Below, piece by piece: positions 17,457-26,039 of a stretch of 64,000 bases of DNA. This DNA is from VXYL01 sp965199915 (GTDB taxonomy: Bacteria > Pseudomonadota > Gammaproteobacteria > Pseudomonadales > Azotimanducaceae). The position numbers were made by a program, and so were the translations under genes. The stretch lies in the NCBI GenBank assembly GCA_965199915.1, contig OZ241348.1, positions 930,001 to 994,000 on the forward strand, written 5' to 3'. The notes under the pieces are model-generated. The model was given only the letters and a program-made list of their open reading frames with translations. It had not been told where the DNA came from and did not search any database. How positions within the stretch are numbered: position 1 is the stretch's first letter; each line of letters starts with the position of its first letter.

Positions 17457-18437
17457 ATGCCGAAACGCAACGCCCGCGTGCTGGTCACCGGCACGCTGGC
17501 CATCGATCACATCGGCCGCTATCCGGGGGCGTTCTCGACGCTGCCGCGACACCAAGGCATCAACCTCTCCGTGCAACTTGCCGGCATCGAGCGCCGCTTC
17601 GGGGGCTGCGCCATGAACATCGCCTACACGCTAAGGCGCCTAGGCCACGATCCTGCGCCGTTCGTGTTCGTCGGCCAAGACTACGACGCGGATTACGCGG
17701 CGCACCTTGCGGCGGTGGGATTGGACACCAGCGGCGTGCAGCGCACGGAGGCGCCCTACTCTTCCCACGCGTTCGTGTTCACGGATCGCGAAGGCAACCA
17801 ATTCACCGCCTTCTTCGGCGGCCCGGCGAGGTTGGCGGATTGCGCCGGGGATCTCGCTCGCTTCGTGGACCGCGGCGGTTTCGTCCACGCGATACTCGCG
17901 CCGGACGTGCCGGCGAACATGATCGCCGCGGCCGAGGTCGCCACCGCGCGCGGCATTCCCTTTCTCGCGGACCCGGGCCAGAACACCACCGACTTCGCGC
18001 CGGAAGACGCCTTGCGGCTTGTGCGCCTGTCCGATGCGTTGATCGTCAACGAGTTCGAACACGAGACGTTGCGCGGCATGGTGGGCGGCGCGTTGGGGCG
18101 GTTGCGCACGCTGGTGGTGACGCGGGGCGAGCGCGGCGTGTTCTGGCGGTCGCGCGGCGAGGGCGATGGAGAGGAACGCGCCGTCGCCGCGGCGGTGGTG
18201 GACCCCACCGGGGCCGGGGACGCATTCCGCGGCGGTTTTCTGCATGCGCTTCTGCAGGGCGCGTCCATGCGCTCCGCGGTGCGCGCCGGGGCGGTTACCG
18301 CCGCGATGGCGCTGGAGGCGGTGGGCACCCAAGTACACCATTGCGACGATTTCGCGCCGCGCTACCGGGCGGCCTGGGGAGAGGACTTCAAGCCGCCTTG
18401 CGCGCCCCGGCGGCGCGCTGCCGGCGCCGCGGCTTGA
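17457..18437 (+). CDS. PfkB-family sugar or nucleoside kinase (adenosine kinase-like)
   Basis: Ribokinase-family kinase of 326 residues. The N-terminal motif is GTLAIDHIGRYPG, followed by the first family signature region GGCAMNIAYTLRRLG. VDPTGAGDAFRGGFLHAL is the second signature with the catalytic Asp. SSHAFVFTDREGNQFTAFFGG resembles prokaryotic adenosine kinase-like members. It is divergent from nupC, supporting phosphorylation of an imported nucleoside (inference); ribose or another sugar cannot be excluded. The Sir2 gene follows after seven bases. Confidence 0.88.
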   Translation: MPKRNARVLVTGTLAIDHIGRYPGAFSTLPRHQGINLSVQLAGIERRFGGCAMNIAYTLRRLGHDPAPFVFVGQDYDADYAAHLAAVGLDTSGVQRTEAPYSSHAFVFTDREGNQFTAFFGGPARLADCAGDLARFVDRGGFVHAILAPDVPANMIAAAEVATARGIPFLADPGQNTTDFAPEDALRLVRLSDALIVNEFEHETLRGMVGGALGRLRTLVVTRGERGVFWRSRGEGDGEERAVAAAVVDPTGAGDAFRGGFLHALLQGASMRSAVRAGAVTAAMALEAVGTQVHHCDDFAPRYRAAWGEDFKPPCAPRRRAAGAAA

Positions 18438-18444
18438 GTTGACG

Positions 18445-19203
18445 ATGTCCGACCACGCCGGAGTGGACGCCTTGCGCGAAATCCTCGACGCGGCGCGGCG
18501 CGTGGTGGTTTTCACAGGCGCGGGAATCAGCACCGAGTCCGGCATTCCGGACTATCGCAGCGCCGGCACCGGCTTGTGGAACAAGATCAAGCCCATCGAG
18601 TTTCAGGATTTCCTGCGCTCCGAGGATGTGCGGCGCGAGTCGTGGCGGCGGCGCTTCGCCTCCCGACACAGCTGGGACGACGCGAAACCCAACCGGGGCC
18701 ATTTCGCCGTGGCCAAGCTGGTGCGCGAAGGCAAGGCCAGCGCGGTCGTCACCCAGAACGTGGACAATTTGCACCAGGATTCCGGCGTGCCGGACGAAGC
18801 CGTGATCGAACTGCACGGCAACAACCGCTACGCGCGCTGCCTCGGTTGCGCCACGCGCTACGAACTGGCGGATCTGAAGCGGCAATTCGAGAACCTCGGC
18901 AACGTCCAACCGTGTTCGCGTTGCGGCGGCATCGTCAAGACCGCCACCATATCGTTCGGCCAGCCCATGCCGGAGGAGGCGATGGCGCGGGCGCAAACGG
19001 CCACGAACGACTGCGACCTGTTCCTGGTCGTCGGCTCGTCGCTGGTGGTCTATCCGGCCGCCGGTTTTCCGGAACACGCCAAACGCCTCGGCGCGAAACT
19101 TGCGATCCTCAACCGCGAGGCCACCCCGCTCGACGGCATGGCGGACTTGGCGCTGCACGCGGAAATCGGCGCGGCCTTGGGCTACGCCGTGGGCGTGAAC
19201 TGA
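18445..19203 (+). CDS. Sir2-family NAD-dependent protein deacylase
   Basis: Class III sirtuin, 252 residues, removing acyl groups from lysine with NAD. VVVFTGAGISTESGIPDYR is the NAD-binding GAG motif; TQNVDNLHQDSG contains the NID/QN motif; ELHGNN contains the catalytic His. A four-cysteine zinc site is present (CLGC ... CSRC). VVGSSLVVYPAAGFP and LAILNREATPLD complete the NAD pocket. It is tightly spaced after the kinase gene and 33 bases before the HDAC-like gene. Confidence 0.95.
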   Translation: MSDHAGVDALREILDAARRVVVFTGAGISTESGIPDYRSAGTGLWNKIKPIEFQDFLRSEDVRRESWRRRFASRHSWDDAKPNRGHFAVAKLVREGKASAVVTQNVDNLHQDSGVPDEAVIELHGNNRYARCLGCATRYELADLKRQFENLGNVQPCSRCGGIVKTATISFGQPMPEEAMARAQTATNDCDLFLVVGSSLVVYPAAGFPEHAKRLGAKLAILNREATPLDGMADLALHAEIGAALGYAVGVN

Positions 19204-19236
19204 CTCCGCCCCCTCGTCTGCTCCCGCAACAGCCGC

Positions 19237-20154
19237 ATGACCGTGCTCATCACCCACGCGGCGTGCTTGCGGCACGAGACGACGCCCGGCCACCCGGAAC
19301 GACCGGCGCGTCTCGCCGCGGTGCTGAAACATCTGCGCGAGACCGGACTGGTGGACGACATGACCGTGCGGGACGCCCCCGCGGCGTCGCGCGCCGCGCT
19401 GCGCCGCATCCACCGCGCAACCTACTTGGACGAGTTGGAGCGGCGGACTCCGGCGGCGGGATTGGCGCGCCTGGATGCCGACACCGCGTTGGGCCCGCAG
19501 TCGCTGCGCGCGGCCAGGATCGCCGCCGGCGCCGCGGTGGCCGGCGTCGACCAGGTGTTCGACACGGCGCAGCGCCGCGTCTTCTGCGCGGTGCGCCCGC
19601 CCGGGCATCACGCGGAGGAGTCCGCGGCGATGGGTTTCTGCTTGCTGAACGGCGTGGCGGTGGCGGCGGCCCATGCGTTGACGCGCCCCGATGTGGATCG
19701 CGTTGCCGTGCTCGACTTCGACGTCCACCACGGCAACGGCACCGTGGCGGCGTTCCACGCGCAGCCGCGCGTGTTGGTGTGTTCCAGCTTCCAATTCCCG
19801 CACTACCCCTATCGCCTGCAGCAAGTGCGGCGTCCGAACATCGTCAACACGCCGCTGGCCGCCGGCACCTCCGGCGCCGCCTTCCGACGCGCCGTGGAAC
19901 GGGATTGGCTGCCGGCCTTGGAGACGTTTCGACCCGCCCTGATCCTGGTTTCGGCGGGCTTCGACGCGCATGCCGCGGATCCGCTCGGCGACCTCCTGCT
20001 CGACGAGGACGACTTCGATTGGACAACGCGCTTCATCGTGGACGCCGCGCGCCGCCACGCCCAGGGCCGCGTGGTTTCCGTGCTGGAGGGCGGCTACGAC
20101 CTCAACGCGCTGGCGCGCAGCGCCGCGGCGCACGTGGCGGCCTTGGCGGCATGA
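19237..20154 (+). CDS. Histone deacetylase-like (class II) zinc amidohydrolase
   Basis: HDAC/acetoin-utilisation/acetylpolyamine-hydrolase superfamily, 305 residues. TPGHPERPARL is the usual opening. VRPPGHHAE holds the tandem histidines, FDVHHGNGT the zinc Asp/His pair, and VSAGFDAHAADPLGDL the second zinc Asp; VLEGGYDL is the C-terminal Gly/Tyr motif. All catalytic residues are intact. The substrate could be acetyl-lysine, acetylpolyamine or another amide. It lies immediately downstream of Sir2, giving two mechanistically different deacetylases in one probable operon, and ends 12 bases before the IS target duplication. Confidence 0.93.
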   Translation: MTVLITHAACLRHETTPGHPERPARLAAVLKHLRETGLVDDMTVRDAPAASRAALRRIHRATYLDELERRTPAAGLARLDADTALGPQSLRAARIAAGAAVAGVDQVFDTAQRRVFCAVRPPGHHAEESAAMGFCLLNGVAVAAAHALTRPDVDRVAVLDFDVHHGNGTVAAFHAQPRVLVCSSFQFPHYPYRLQQVRRPNIVNTPLAAGTSGAAFRRAVERDWLPALETFRPALILVSAGFDAHAADPLGDLLLDEDDFDWTTRFIVDAARRHAQGRVVSVLEGGYDLNALARSAAAHVAALAA

Positions 20155-20165
20155 CGCGAATCCGC

Positions 20166-20182
20166 GCGGACGTGCGCCCGCG
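20166..20182. repeat. 17-bp target-site duplication, left copy
   Basis: GCGGACGTGCGCCCGCG lies directly outside the left terminal repeat of the insertion element and recurs exactly at 24220-24236 directly outside its right end. It marks the insertion point downstream of the HDAC-like gene. Confidence 0.9.
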
Positions 20183-20256
20183 TGTTGGGAGCACATAATC
20201 TGTCCGGTTTTCTAGCACATAAATTGTCCGCTTTTGGACGCCTCTGGAGGAGGTCG

Positions 20257-21420
20257 ATGAAGCGGGCGAAATGGTTGCAGGAGACGAGGATGAGAAGATT
20301 CGAGGAGGCGTTGGGAAGGTGGACGGAGAAGCGGTTGACGCAGGAGGAGGCGGCGGAGCTGCTGGGGGTGTGCCCGCGCACGTTCCGGCGGTACGTTGAC
20401 CGGTACCACGAAGACGGAATCGACGGGCTGGTCGACAAGCGGATGGCGCAGGTGTCGTCGCTGCGGGCGCCGGCGGACGAGGTGCTGCGGCTGGAGACGC
20501 TGTACCGGGAGACCTACGAGGGGTGGACGGTGGCGCACTTCCACGAGCGGTACCGGGAGGAGCACGGCGGAAAGCGGTCGTACACGTGGGTGAAGAGCCG
20601 GCTGCGGGAGGCGGGTCTGGTCGGCAAGGGCCGGACGCGGGGGAGGCGCCGGAAGAAGCGCGAGCGGGCGCCGCTGCCCGGGATGCTGGTGCATCAGGAC
20701 GGGTCCACGCACGAGTGGGTGGCGGACGCGGTGTGGGATCTGATCGTGACCTTGGACGACGCCACGGGCGAGGTGTATTCGGGCTTCTTCGTGGAGGAGG
20801 AGGGCACCTGGTCGAGCTTCCGCGGGGTGCGCGAGACGGCCGAGGGGCGGGGGCTGTTCCTGAGCCTCTACTCGGACCGGGGCAGCCACTACTGGCACAC
20901 GCCGGAGGCGGGCGGCAAGGTGGACAAAAGCAACCCGACGCAGTTCGGGCGGGCGATGGGGGAGCTGGGCATCGAGATGATTCCGTCCTACTCGCCCCAG
21001 GCGCGGGGCCGTTCGGAGCGGCACTTCGGGACAATCCAAGGGCGTCTGCCGAACGAGCTGGCGCTGGAAGGCGTGCGCGACATGGAGACGGCCAACAACT
21101 ACCTGCGCGAGCGGTTCTGGCCCGACTACAACAAGCGCTTCGCGGCGCCGGCGCGGGAGTCCGGCGACGCCTTCGTGCCGCTCGGCGGCGTCGACCTCGA
21201 CGACATCCTGTGCGTCAAGGAGGACCGCGTGGTCGGGCACGACAACTGCGTCAGCTACAACAACCGGTCGCTGCAAATCCCGCCCGGACCGCACGGCAGG
21301 CACTTCGTGCGCCGCCGCGTCCGCGTCCACGAGCACGCCGACGGGCGGCTGTCGGTGTTCCACGGCCCGCGCCGCATCGGCCGCTACGAGGCCGACGGCT
21401 CGCCGGTCGCCACCGCGTGA
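20257..21420 (+). CDS. ISNCY (IS1202 group) transposase
   Basis: DDE transposase of 387 residues. An N-terminal helix-turn-helix is visible (RLTQEEAAELLGVCPRTFRRYVDRYHEDGIDGLVDKR). The catalytic rve-like core begins with LVHQDGSTHEWV, then LYSDRGSHYWHT, with the catalytic Glu in RGRSERHFGTIQGRLPNELA. The C-terminus has VGHDNCVSYNNRSLQIPPGPHGRHFVRRRVRVHEHADG, typical of this group. The ATG at 20257 follows GGAGGTCG. The gene appears intact, so the element may be active or only recently inactivated by the insertions behind it. Confidence 0.92.
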   Translation: MKRAKWLQETRMRRFEEALGRWTEKRLTQEEAAELLGVCPRTFRRYVDRYHEDGIDGLVDKRMAQVSSLRAPADEVLRLETLYRETYEGWTVAHFHERYREEHGGKRSYTWVKSRLREAGLVGKGRTRGRRRKKRERAPLPGMLVHQDGSTHEWVADAVWDLIVTLDDATGEVYSGFFVEEEGTWSSFRGVRETAEGRGLFLSLYSDRGSHYWHTPEAGGKVDKSNPTQFGRAMGELGIEMIPSYSPQARGRSERHFGTIQGRLPNELALEGVRDMETANNYLRERFWPDYNKRFAAPARESGDAFVPLGGVDLDDILCVKEDRVVGHDNCVSYNNRSLQIPPGPHGRHFVRRRVRVHEHADGRLSVFHGPRRIGRYEADGSPVATA

Positions 21421-21432
21421 ACGCGGCGACGC

Positions 21433-21452
21433 AAAGGCCCTTCGGGCCTTTT
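21433..21452 (+). terminator. Rho-independent terminator after the ISNCY transposase
   Basis: AAAGGCCC, a short CTTCG-type loop and GGGCCTTTT form a stable GC stem ending in four T residues, 12 bases after the transposase stop and just upstream of the IS4 insertion point. Confidence 0.75.
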
Positions 21453-21454
21453 CG

Positions 21455-21465
21455 GGGCGCTGCCC
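21455..21465. repeat. 11-bp target duplication of the IS4-type insertions
   Basis: GGGCGCTGCCC occurs three times: here, between the two IS4 copies at 22828-22838, and after copy 2 at 23997-24007. Eleven bases is within the range known for IS4-family elements. Confidence 0.88.
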
Positions 21466-22827
21466 CATATGCGTTAACTTGTTTTTTCATTAAAAATCAA
21501 AGTATTGCGACATTTGCGGCTTTCTACGGCGTGGCGGTTCGGTCAGAGAGGCCGAAATGTCTGGCCATTCATCCAGCATTTCGGCTAGCGACATCGCTGG
21601 TTCAACGGCTCGGCAGACTTGATTCAACACGAACTTGAACTCCCGCCAAGGGCTGCGCGAACGTTTCCCGGCCGCAGGGGGAAACGGCGCGCGAATCGGC
21701 GCGGCGAGCCAGCTTCTCGGCCAGCAAGGCCACGAGCAGCTTGCCGTAGAGCCACGCCCGGGCGCTGTCGTCGGCGCGCTTCGGCAGATGCCCCAGCCCC
21801 GCCAGCGACTTGCAGCGCTTGAACGTCAACTCCACCTGCCAGCGCACGCGGTACCACCGCAGCACCTCCGCCGCCGAGAACCTGTCCGCCGGGAAGGTCG
21901 TGAACACGATCACGCAGCCGGCGAACTCCAACGTCTCCGGGCGCAGTTCGTTGCCGTTGCGCGACGCCCGCCGGCGCAGCTTCTCCCTGGCCCGCTCGGC
22001 GTCCTCGGCGCTCTTCCGCATCGCGCACACGCGCCCGACCACCCCCTCGCGGTCGGCTCCGACCGCCCGCGCCCGCCACGACCTGGCCGCCCCGACGCGC
22101 TTGATAGCGGACACCGCCGCGAGCAGATCGAACGGCCTCCTGCCGCCCGGCGTGCGGAACCGCAGCGCCTGCGTGTTGACGCGCACCGTCGCGTACCCGC
22201 CAGCAGCGTCCACGTGCGTCAGCCCGGAGGACGTCGAGTAGCCGCGATCCGCCACCACGTGGTCTCCCCGCTCGATCGGGAACCGCGACAGCGACTCGCC
22301 GCATCCCCCGCCTTCCGTCCTCGTCACCTCGAAGTGGTCGCACGCCAGCGCCGGCAGCCGCAGGCTGTAGTGGACCCGCCACAGCGAACCCGTCCGCCCC
22401 GGCTCCTTCACCACCGACCCGTCGAACGCGCGGACCTGGAAGCCCCCGGACGCGCCCAGCTCCACGCCGCACTCGCGGTACATCCCCACGCACAGCGCCC
22501 GCAGCCACTCCTTCGACTTCCTCAGCCGCTTGAACAGCGCCACGTCCGACATGTCCGCGATTCCCGCCTGCCGCGCCCGCGTCGCCGTCTCCCGCAGCGA
22601 GTGCCCGCAGCCCAGATGCATCAGCAGCATCCGCAGCAGAACATCCGCCGACTTGTCCTTCCGCAACCCCTTGAGCGCCCCGTGGATCGCCGCCTGCTCC
22701 CGCCAGTCCGACGGCAGATGCGACGACAGCACCTCCCAGTCCTCGTCCATTCCGCGACCTCCTTGTCGCTGTGCGTCCGCACACCAGCCTAGGGCACTTT
22801 GCCTCCCCAAACAAGTTAACGCATATG
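21466..22827 (-). mobile_element. IS4-family insertion sequence, copy 1 (complete)
   Basis: 1362 bases bounded by a perfect 19-base terminal inverted repeat beginning CATATGCGTTAACTTGTTT. It contains one transposase gene on the minus strand. A perfect nine-base inverted repeat (GCCGAAATG at 21551 and CATTTCGGC at 21577) lies just beyond the transposase stop and may act as a terminator. It is inserted in the 3' arm of the ISNCY element. Confidence 0.92.
21602..22750 (-). CDS. IS4-family transposase, intact
   Basis: DDE transposase of 382 residues starting MDEDWEVLSSHLPSDWREQA. Catalytic residues appear in FDGSVVKEPG (first Asp), GDHVVADRGYSTSSG (second Asp) and the YREK-like motif YRVRWQVELTFKRCK (Glu). 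A GGAGGTCG site precedes the ATG at 22748-22750. A longer ORF to 22810 would cross the ribosome-binding site. The protein reads as complete and could supply transposition function to the deleted neighbour. Confidence 0.92.
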   Translation of the reverse strand: MDEDWEVLSSHLPSDWREQAAIHGALKGLRKDKSADVLLRMLLMHLGCGHSLRETATRARQAGIADMSDVALFKRLRKSKEWLRALCVGMYRECGVELGASGGFQVRAFDGSVVKEPGRTGSLWRVHYSLRLPALACDHFEVTRTEGGGCGESLSRFPIERGDHVVADRGYSTSSGLTHVDAAGGYATVRVNTQALRFRTPGGRRPFDLLAAVSAIKRVGAARSWRARAVGADREGVVGRVCAMRKSAEDAERAREKLRRRASRNGNELRPETLEFAGCVIVFTTFPADRFSAAEVLRWYRVRWQVELTFKRCKSLAGLGHLPKRADDSARAWLYGKLLVALLAEKLARRADSRAVSPCGRETFAQPLAGVQVRVESSLPSR

Positions 22828-22838
22828 GGGCGCTGCCC

Positions 22839-23996
22839 CATATGCGTTAACTTGTTTTTTCATTAAAAATCAAAGTATTGCGACATTTGCGGCTTTCTAC
22901 GGCGTGGCGGTTCGGTCAGAGAGGCCGAAATGTCTGGCCATTCATCCAGCATTTCGGCTAGCGACATCGCTGGTTCAACGGCTCGGCAGACTTGATTCAA
23001 CACGAACTTGAACTCCCGCCAAGGGCTGCGCGAACGTTTCCCGGCCGCAGGGGGAAACGGCGCGCGAATCGGCGCGGCGAGCCAGCTTCTCGGCCAGCAA
23101 GGCCACGAGCAGCTTGCCGTAGAGCCACGCCCGGGCGCTGTCGTCGGCGCGCTTCGGCAGATGCCCCAGCCCCGCCAGCGACTTGCAGCGCTTGAACGTC
23201 AACTCCACCTGCCAGCGCACGCGGTACCACCGCAGCACCTCCGCCGCCGAGAACCTGTCCGCCGGGAAGGTCGTGAACACGATCACGCAGCCGGCGAACT
23301 CCAACGTCTCCGGGCGCAGTTCGTTGCCGTTGCGCGACGCCCGCCGGCGCAGCTTCTCCCTGGCCCGCTCGGCGTCCTCGGCGCTCTTCCGCATCGCGCA
23401 CACGCGCCCGACCACCCCCTCGCGGTCGGCTCCGACCGCCCGCGCCCGCCACGACCTGGCCGCCCCGACGCGCTTGATAGCGGACACCGCCGCGAGCAGA
23501 TCGAACGGCCTCCTGCCGCCCGGCAGCCGCAGGCTGTAGTGGACCCGCCACAGCGAACCCGTCCGCCCCGGCTCCTTCACCACCGACCCGTCGAACGCGC
23601 GGACCTGGAAGCCCCCGGACGCGCCCAGCTCCACGCCGCACTCGCGGTACATCCCCACGCACAGCGCCCGCAGCCACTCCTTCGACTTCCTCAGCCGCTT
23701 GAACAGCGCCACGTCCGACATGTCCGCGATTCCCGCCTGCCGCGCCCGCGTCGCCGTCTCCCGCAGCGAGTGCCCGCAGCCCAGATGCATCAGCAGCATC
23801 CGCAGCAGAACATCCGCCGACTTGTCCTTCCGCAACCCCTTGAGCGCCCCGTGGATCGCCGCCTGCTCCCGCCAGTCCGACGGCAGATGCGACGACAGCA
23901 CCTCCCAGTCCTCGTCCATTCCGCGACCTCCTTGTCGCTGTGCGTCCGCACACCAGCCTAGGGCACTTTGCCTCCCCAAACAAGTTAACGCATATG
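22839..23996 (-). mobile_element. IS4-family insertion sequence, copy 2 (internally deleted)
   Basis: 1158 bases in the same orientation as copy 1, with the same 19-base ends. As far as I can compare, it is identical to copy 1 outside one 204-base deletion. The 11-bp target sequence separates the two copies, so they form a direct tandem with exactly shared target repeats. Confidence 0.92.
22975..23919 (-). pseudogene. IS4-family transposase with in-frame catalytic deletion
   Basis: Reading frame is open (314 residues) but lacks 68 residues present in copy 1, from ALACDHFEV through LRFRTP. The deletion joins SLRLP to GGRRPF and removes the second catalytic Asp (VADRGYS). The enzyme should be inactive. 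Breakpoints fall in short repeats of the CCCGGC/CGCCGGC type, suggesting slippage or microhomology deletion. Confidence 0.88.
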
Positions 23997-24219
23997 GGGC
24001 GCTGCCCCGAACCCCGAAGTACGGGAACACCAGCGCAAAGGGGCGGCGACGGCCGGTCCGGCAGCGTCGCCGCCCGCGGCTTGCGCCAGTGTTGCGGCCT
24101 ATCCGCTTCCGGGGTCCGCGCTCGGCACGGTAGCGCACTCGAGTGGCGCTTCAAGGGGGGCGCGAAGACCGGACAGATAACGTGCTCTAAAAACCGGACA
24201 AATGTATTTGCTACCAACA

Positions 24220-24236
24220 GCGGACGTGCGCCCGCG
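24220..24236. repeat. 17-bp target-site duplication, right copy
   Basis: GCGGACGTGCGCCCGCG, exact match to 20166-20182, immediately outside the right end of the ISNCY-like element. Confidence 0.9.
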
Positions 24237-24302
24237 TTGCGTGCGGTCGGTGCCCCCCGTATAGTCACGGGCAATGTTCGCCCGTTGAGGTTCACGCAAG
24301 AC

Positions 24303-26039
24303 ATGAGATCGCCTCGCAGCAAGGGGGTTGCCGCAATCCTCGTCGTGGCGTTCTGCGCCTCGCCGCCGGTGTGCGCCGACGCCACGTTGAAGACCATGGC
24401 CGAGGAACTCGACCGTTCCATGAAGGTGTTCGCGGACGAGCCGACGCCGGTGTACTACCTCAGCTACGAGATCACCGAAGACAGCGCGGCGTCCGTTGAC
24501 GGGTCGTTCGGCTCGGTCACCGGCTGGTCCGAGGGAGTGAACCGCGCGTTGGACATCGACCTGCGCGTGGGCGGTTACGACCTCGACAACACGCATCCCA
24601 TCCGCGGCGGCGGTTTTGGTTTCCGGGCACCCGTCAATTACGCGCAGGTGCCCTTGGCGAACGCCGCCGCGCTGCGCAGCCGGCTCTGGTATTGGACGGA
24701 CAAGCGGTACAAGCAGGCCATTGAGCAGTTCACGATGGTGAAGACCAACGTGCAAGTGAAGGTGGAGGAGGAAGACACCACCGGCGACTTCTCGCCGGCG
24801 AAGCCGGAGAGCGCCAGCGAGAAAACAGCGCGTCTGCAAGTTGATCGGGCCGCTTGGGAAGAAAAGGCGCGCAGGTACACGGCGCCGTTCACGCGCTCCG
24901 CGCACATCTACGCGTCGCGCGCTTCCCTCTCCGGCAACGTCGAGACCCGCTGGTATGTGAACAGCGACGGCTCGCGCATCAAGGTCTCGCAGCCCTTCTA
25001 CCGGCTCTTCCTCTCCGCATCGACCAAGGCCGACGACGGCATGGAACTGCCACGCTACGAGTCGTTCTTCTCTTTCACGCCGGAAGGACTGCCGGACGAC
25101 GAGACGGTTGTCGCCTTGGCCGAAAAAATGGTCGCGGATCTGGAGGCGCTGAGGGAAGCGCCGCTGGTGGAGCCATACACCGGTCCCGCCATCTTGTCCG
25201 GGCGGGCGAGCGGCGTCTTTTTCCACGAGATTCTTGGCCATCGGCTGGAGGGCCATCGGCAAAAGCACGCCGACGAAGGCCAGACCTTCAAGAAGATGGT
25301 GGGCGAGCGCGTGTTGCCGGAGGCCTTCTCGGTGATCTTCGACCCCACGGCGACGCGCGCCGGCGGCACGGACCTGATGGGCACCTACCGCTACGACAAC
25401 CAAGGCGTGAAGGCGCGGCGCGTGCCGGTCATCGAAAAAGGCGTTCTCACCAACTTCCTCATGTCGCGCATGCCCATCGAGGGTTTCGCCCGCTCCAACG
25501 GCCACGGACGCAAGAACATCGGCAACCGTCCGGTCGCTCGGCAATCGAATCTCATCGTGCAAGTGGAAGACGCCACCTCGGAGAACGGGTTGAAGCGGCA
25601 GTTGATGGAATTGCTCGAAGCGCAAGACAAGCCGTTTGGTTTGTATTTCGACGACATCCAGGGCGGCTTCACGCTCACCGGCAGGTTTGTGCCCAACGCC
25701 TTCAACGTCACCCCCGTCATGGTCTACCGCCTGCACCGGGACGGCCGCGAGGAGCTCGTCCGCGGCGTGGACCTCATCGGCACGCCGCTCACGTCGTTCA
25801 GCAAGATCGTCGCCGGCGCCGAGGAGAGCGTCGTGTTCAACGGCATCTGCGGCGCGGAATCCGGCTCCGTGCCCGTTTCCGCGGTTTCGCCGGCGATTCT
25901 CGTGTCGCAAATCGAAGTGCAGAAGAAGGAGAAGTCGCAAGATCGCACGCCCATTCTCGCCCCGCCGGGCGCGCGCGGCAGCGGCGACGGGAGACGATCG
26001 TTCAACCACGGCAACCAGGCAAGCGAGGTGTATCCGTGA
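24303..26039 (+). CDS. Exported TldD-like metalloprotease (HExxH present)
   Basis: PmbA/TldD-superfamily protein, 578 residues. The ATG at 24303 gives a signal peptide, RSKGVAAILVVAFCASPPVCADA, absent from the classical cytoplasmic TldD. The metal site is FFHEILGHRLEGHRQ (HEILGH), and the downstream motif GTYRYDNQGVKARRVPVIEKGVLTNFLMSR is typical of TldD. GNRPVARQSNLIVQ and FTLTGRFVPNAFNVTPVMVYRLHRDGREELVRG complete the family pattern. The stop overlaps the next gene's GTG as GTGA, indicating a coupled pair. The peptide substrate is unknown. It begins about 66 bases after the IS target duplication. Confidence 0.9.
   Translation: MRSPRSKGVAAILVVAFCASPPVCADATLKTMAEELDRSMKVFADEPTPVYYLSYEITEDSAASVDGSFGSVTGWSEGVNRALDIDLRVGGYDLDNTHPIRGGGFGFRAPVNYAQVPLANAAALRSRLWYWTDKRYKQAIEQFTMVKTNVQVKVEEEDTTGDFSPAKPESASEKTARLQVDRAAWEEKARRYTAPFTRSAHIYASRASLSGNVETRWYVNSDGSRIKVSQPFYRLFLSASTKADDGMELPRYESFFSFTPEGLPDDETVVALAEKMVADLEALREAPLVEPYTGPAILSGRASGVFFHEILGHRLEGHRQKHADEGQTFKKMVGERVLPEAFSVIFDPTATRAGGTDLMGTYRYDNQGVKARRVPVIEKGVLTNFLMSRMPIEGFARSNGHGRKNIGNRPVARQSNLIVQVEDATSENGLKRQLMELLEAQDKPFGLYFDDIQGGFTLTGRFVPNAFNVTPVMVYRLHRDGREELVRGVDLIGTPLTSFSKIVAGAEESVVFNGICGAESGSVPVSAVSPAILVSQIEVQKKEKSQDRTPILAPPGARGSGDGRRSFNHGNQASEVYP

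Larger units (their letters stand above)
20183..24219 (+). mobile_element. IS1202/ISNCY-like insertion sequence carrying two nested IS4-type elements
   Basis: Outer element bounded by imperfect inverted ends: TGTTGGGAGCACATAATCTG at 20183 and the complement of the sequence ending 24219, which reads TGTTGGTAGCAAATACATTT. Both ends carry a second internal copy of the AGCAC...TGTCCG motif. The flanks are 17-bp direct repeats. Removing the two IS4 copies and their duplicated target leaves about 1495 bases, normal for this family. The 210 bases at 24008-24219 are its non-coding right arm. IS1202-type elements are known for unusually long target duplications, in line with this. Confidence 0.9.

Noticed and set aside
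21466..23996. Composite transposon made of the two IS4 copies
   Set aside because: The copies are directly adjacent with only the 11-bp target between them and carry no passenger gene.
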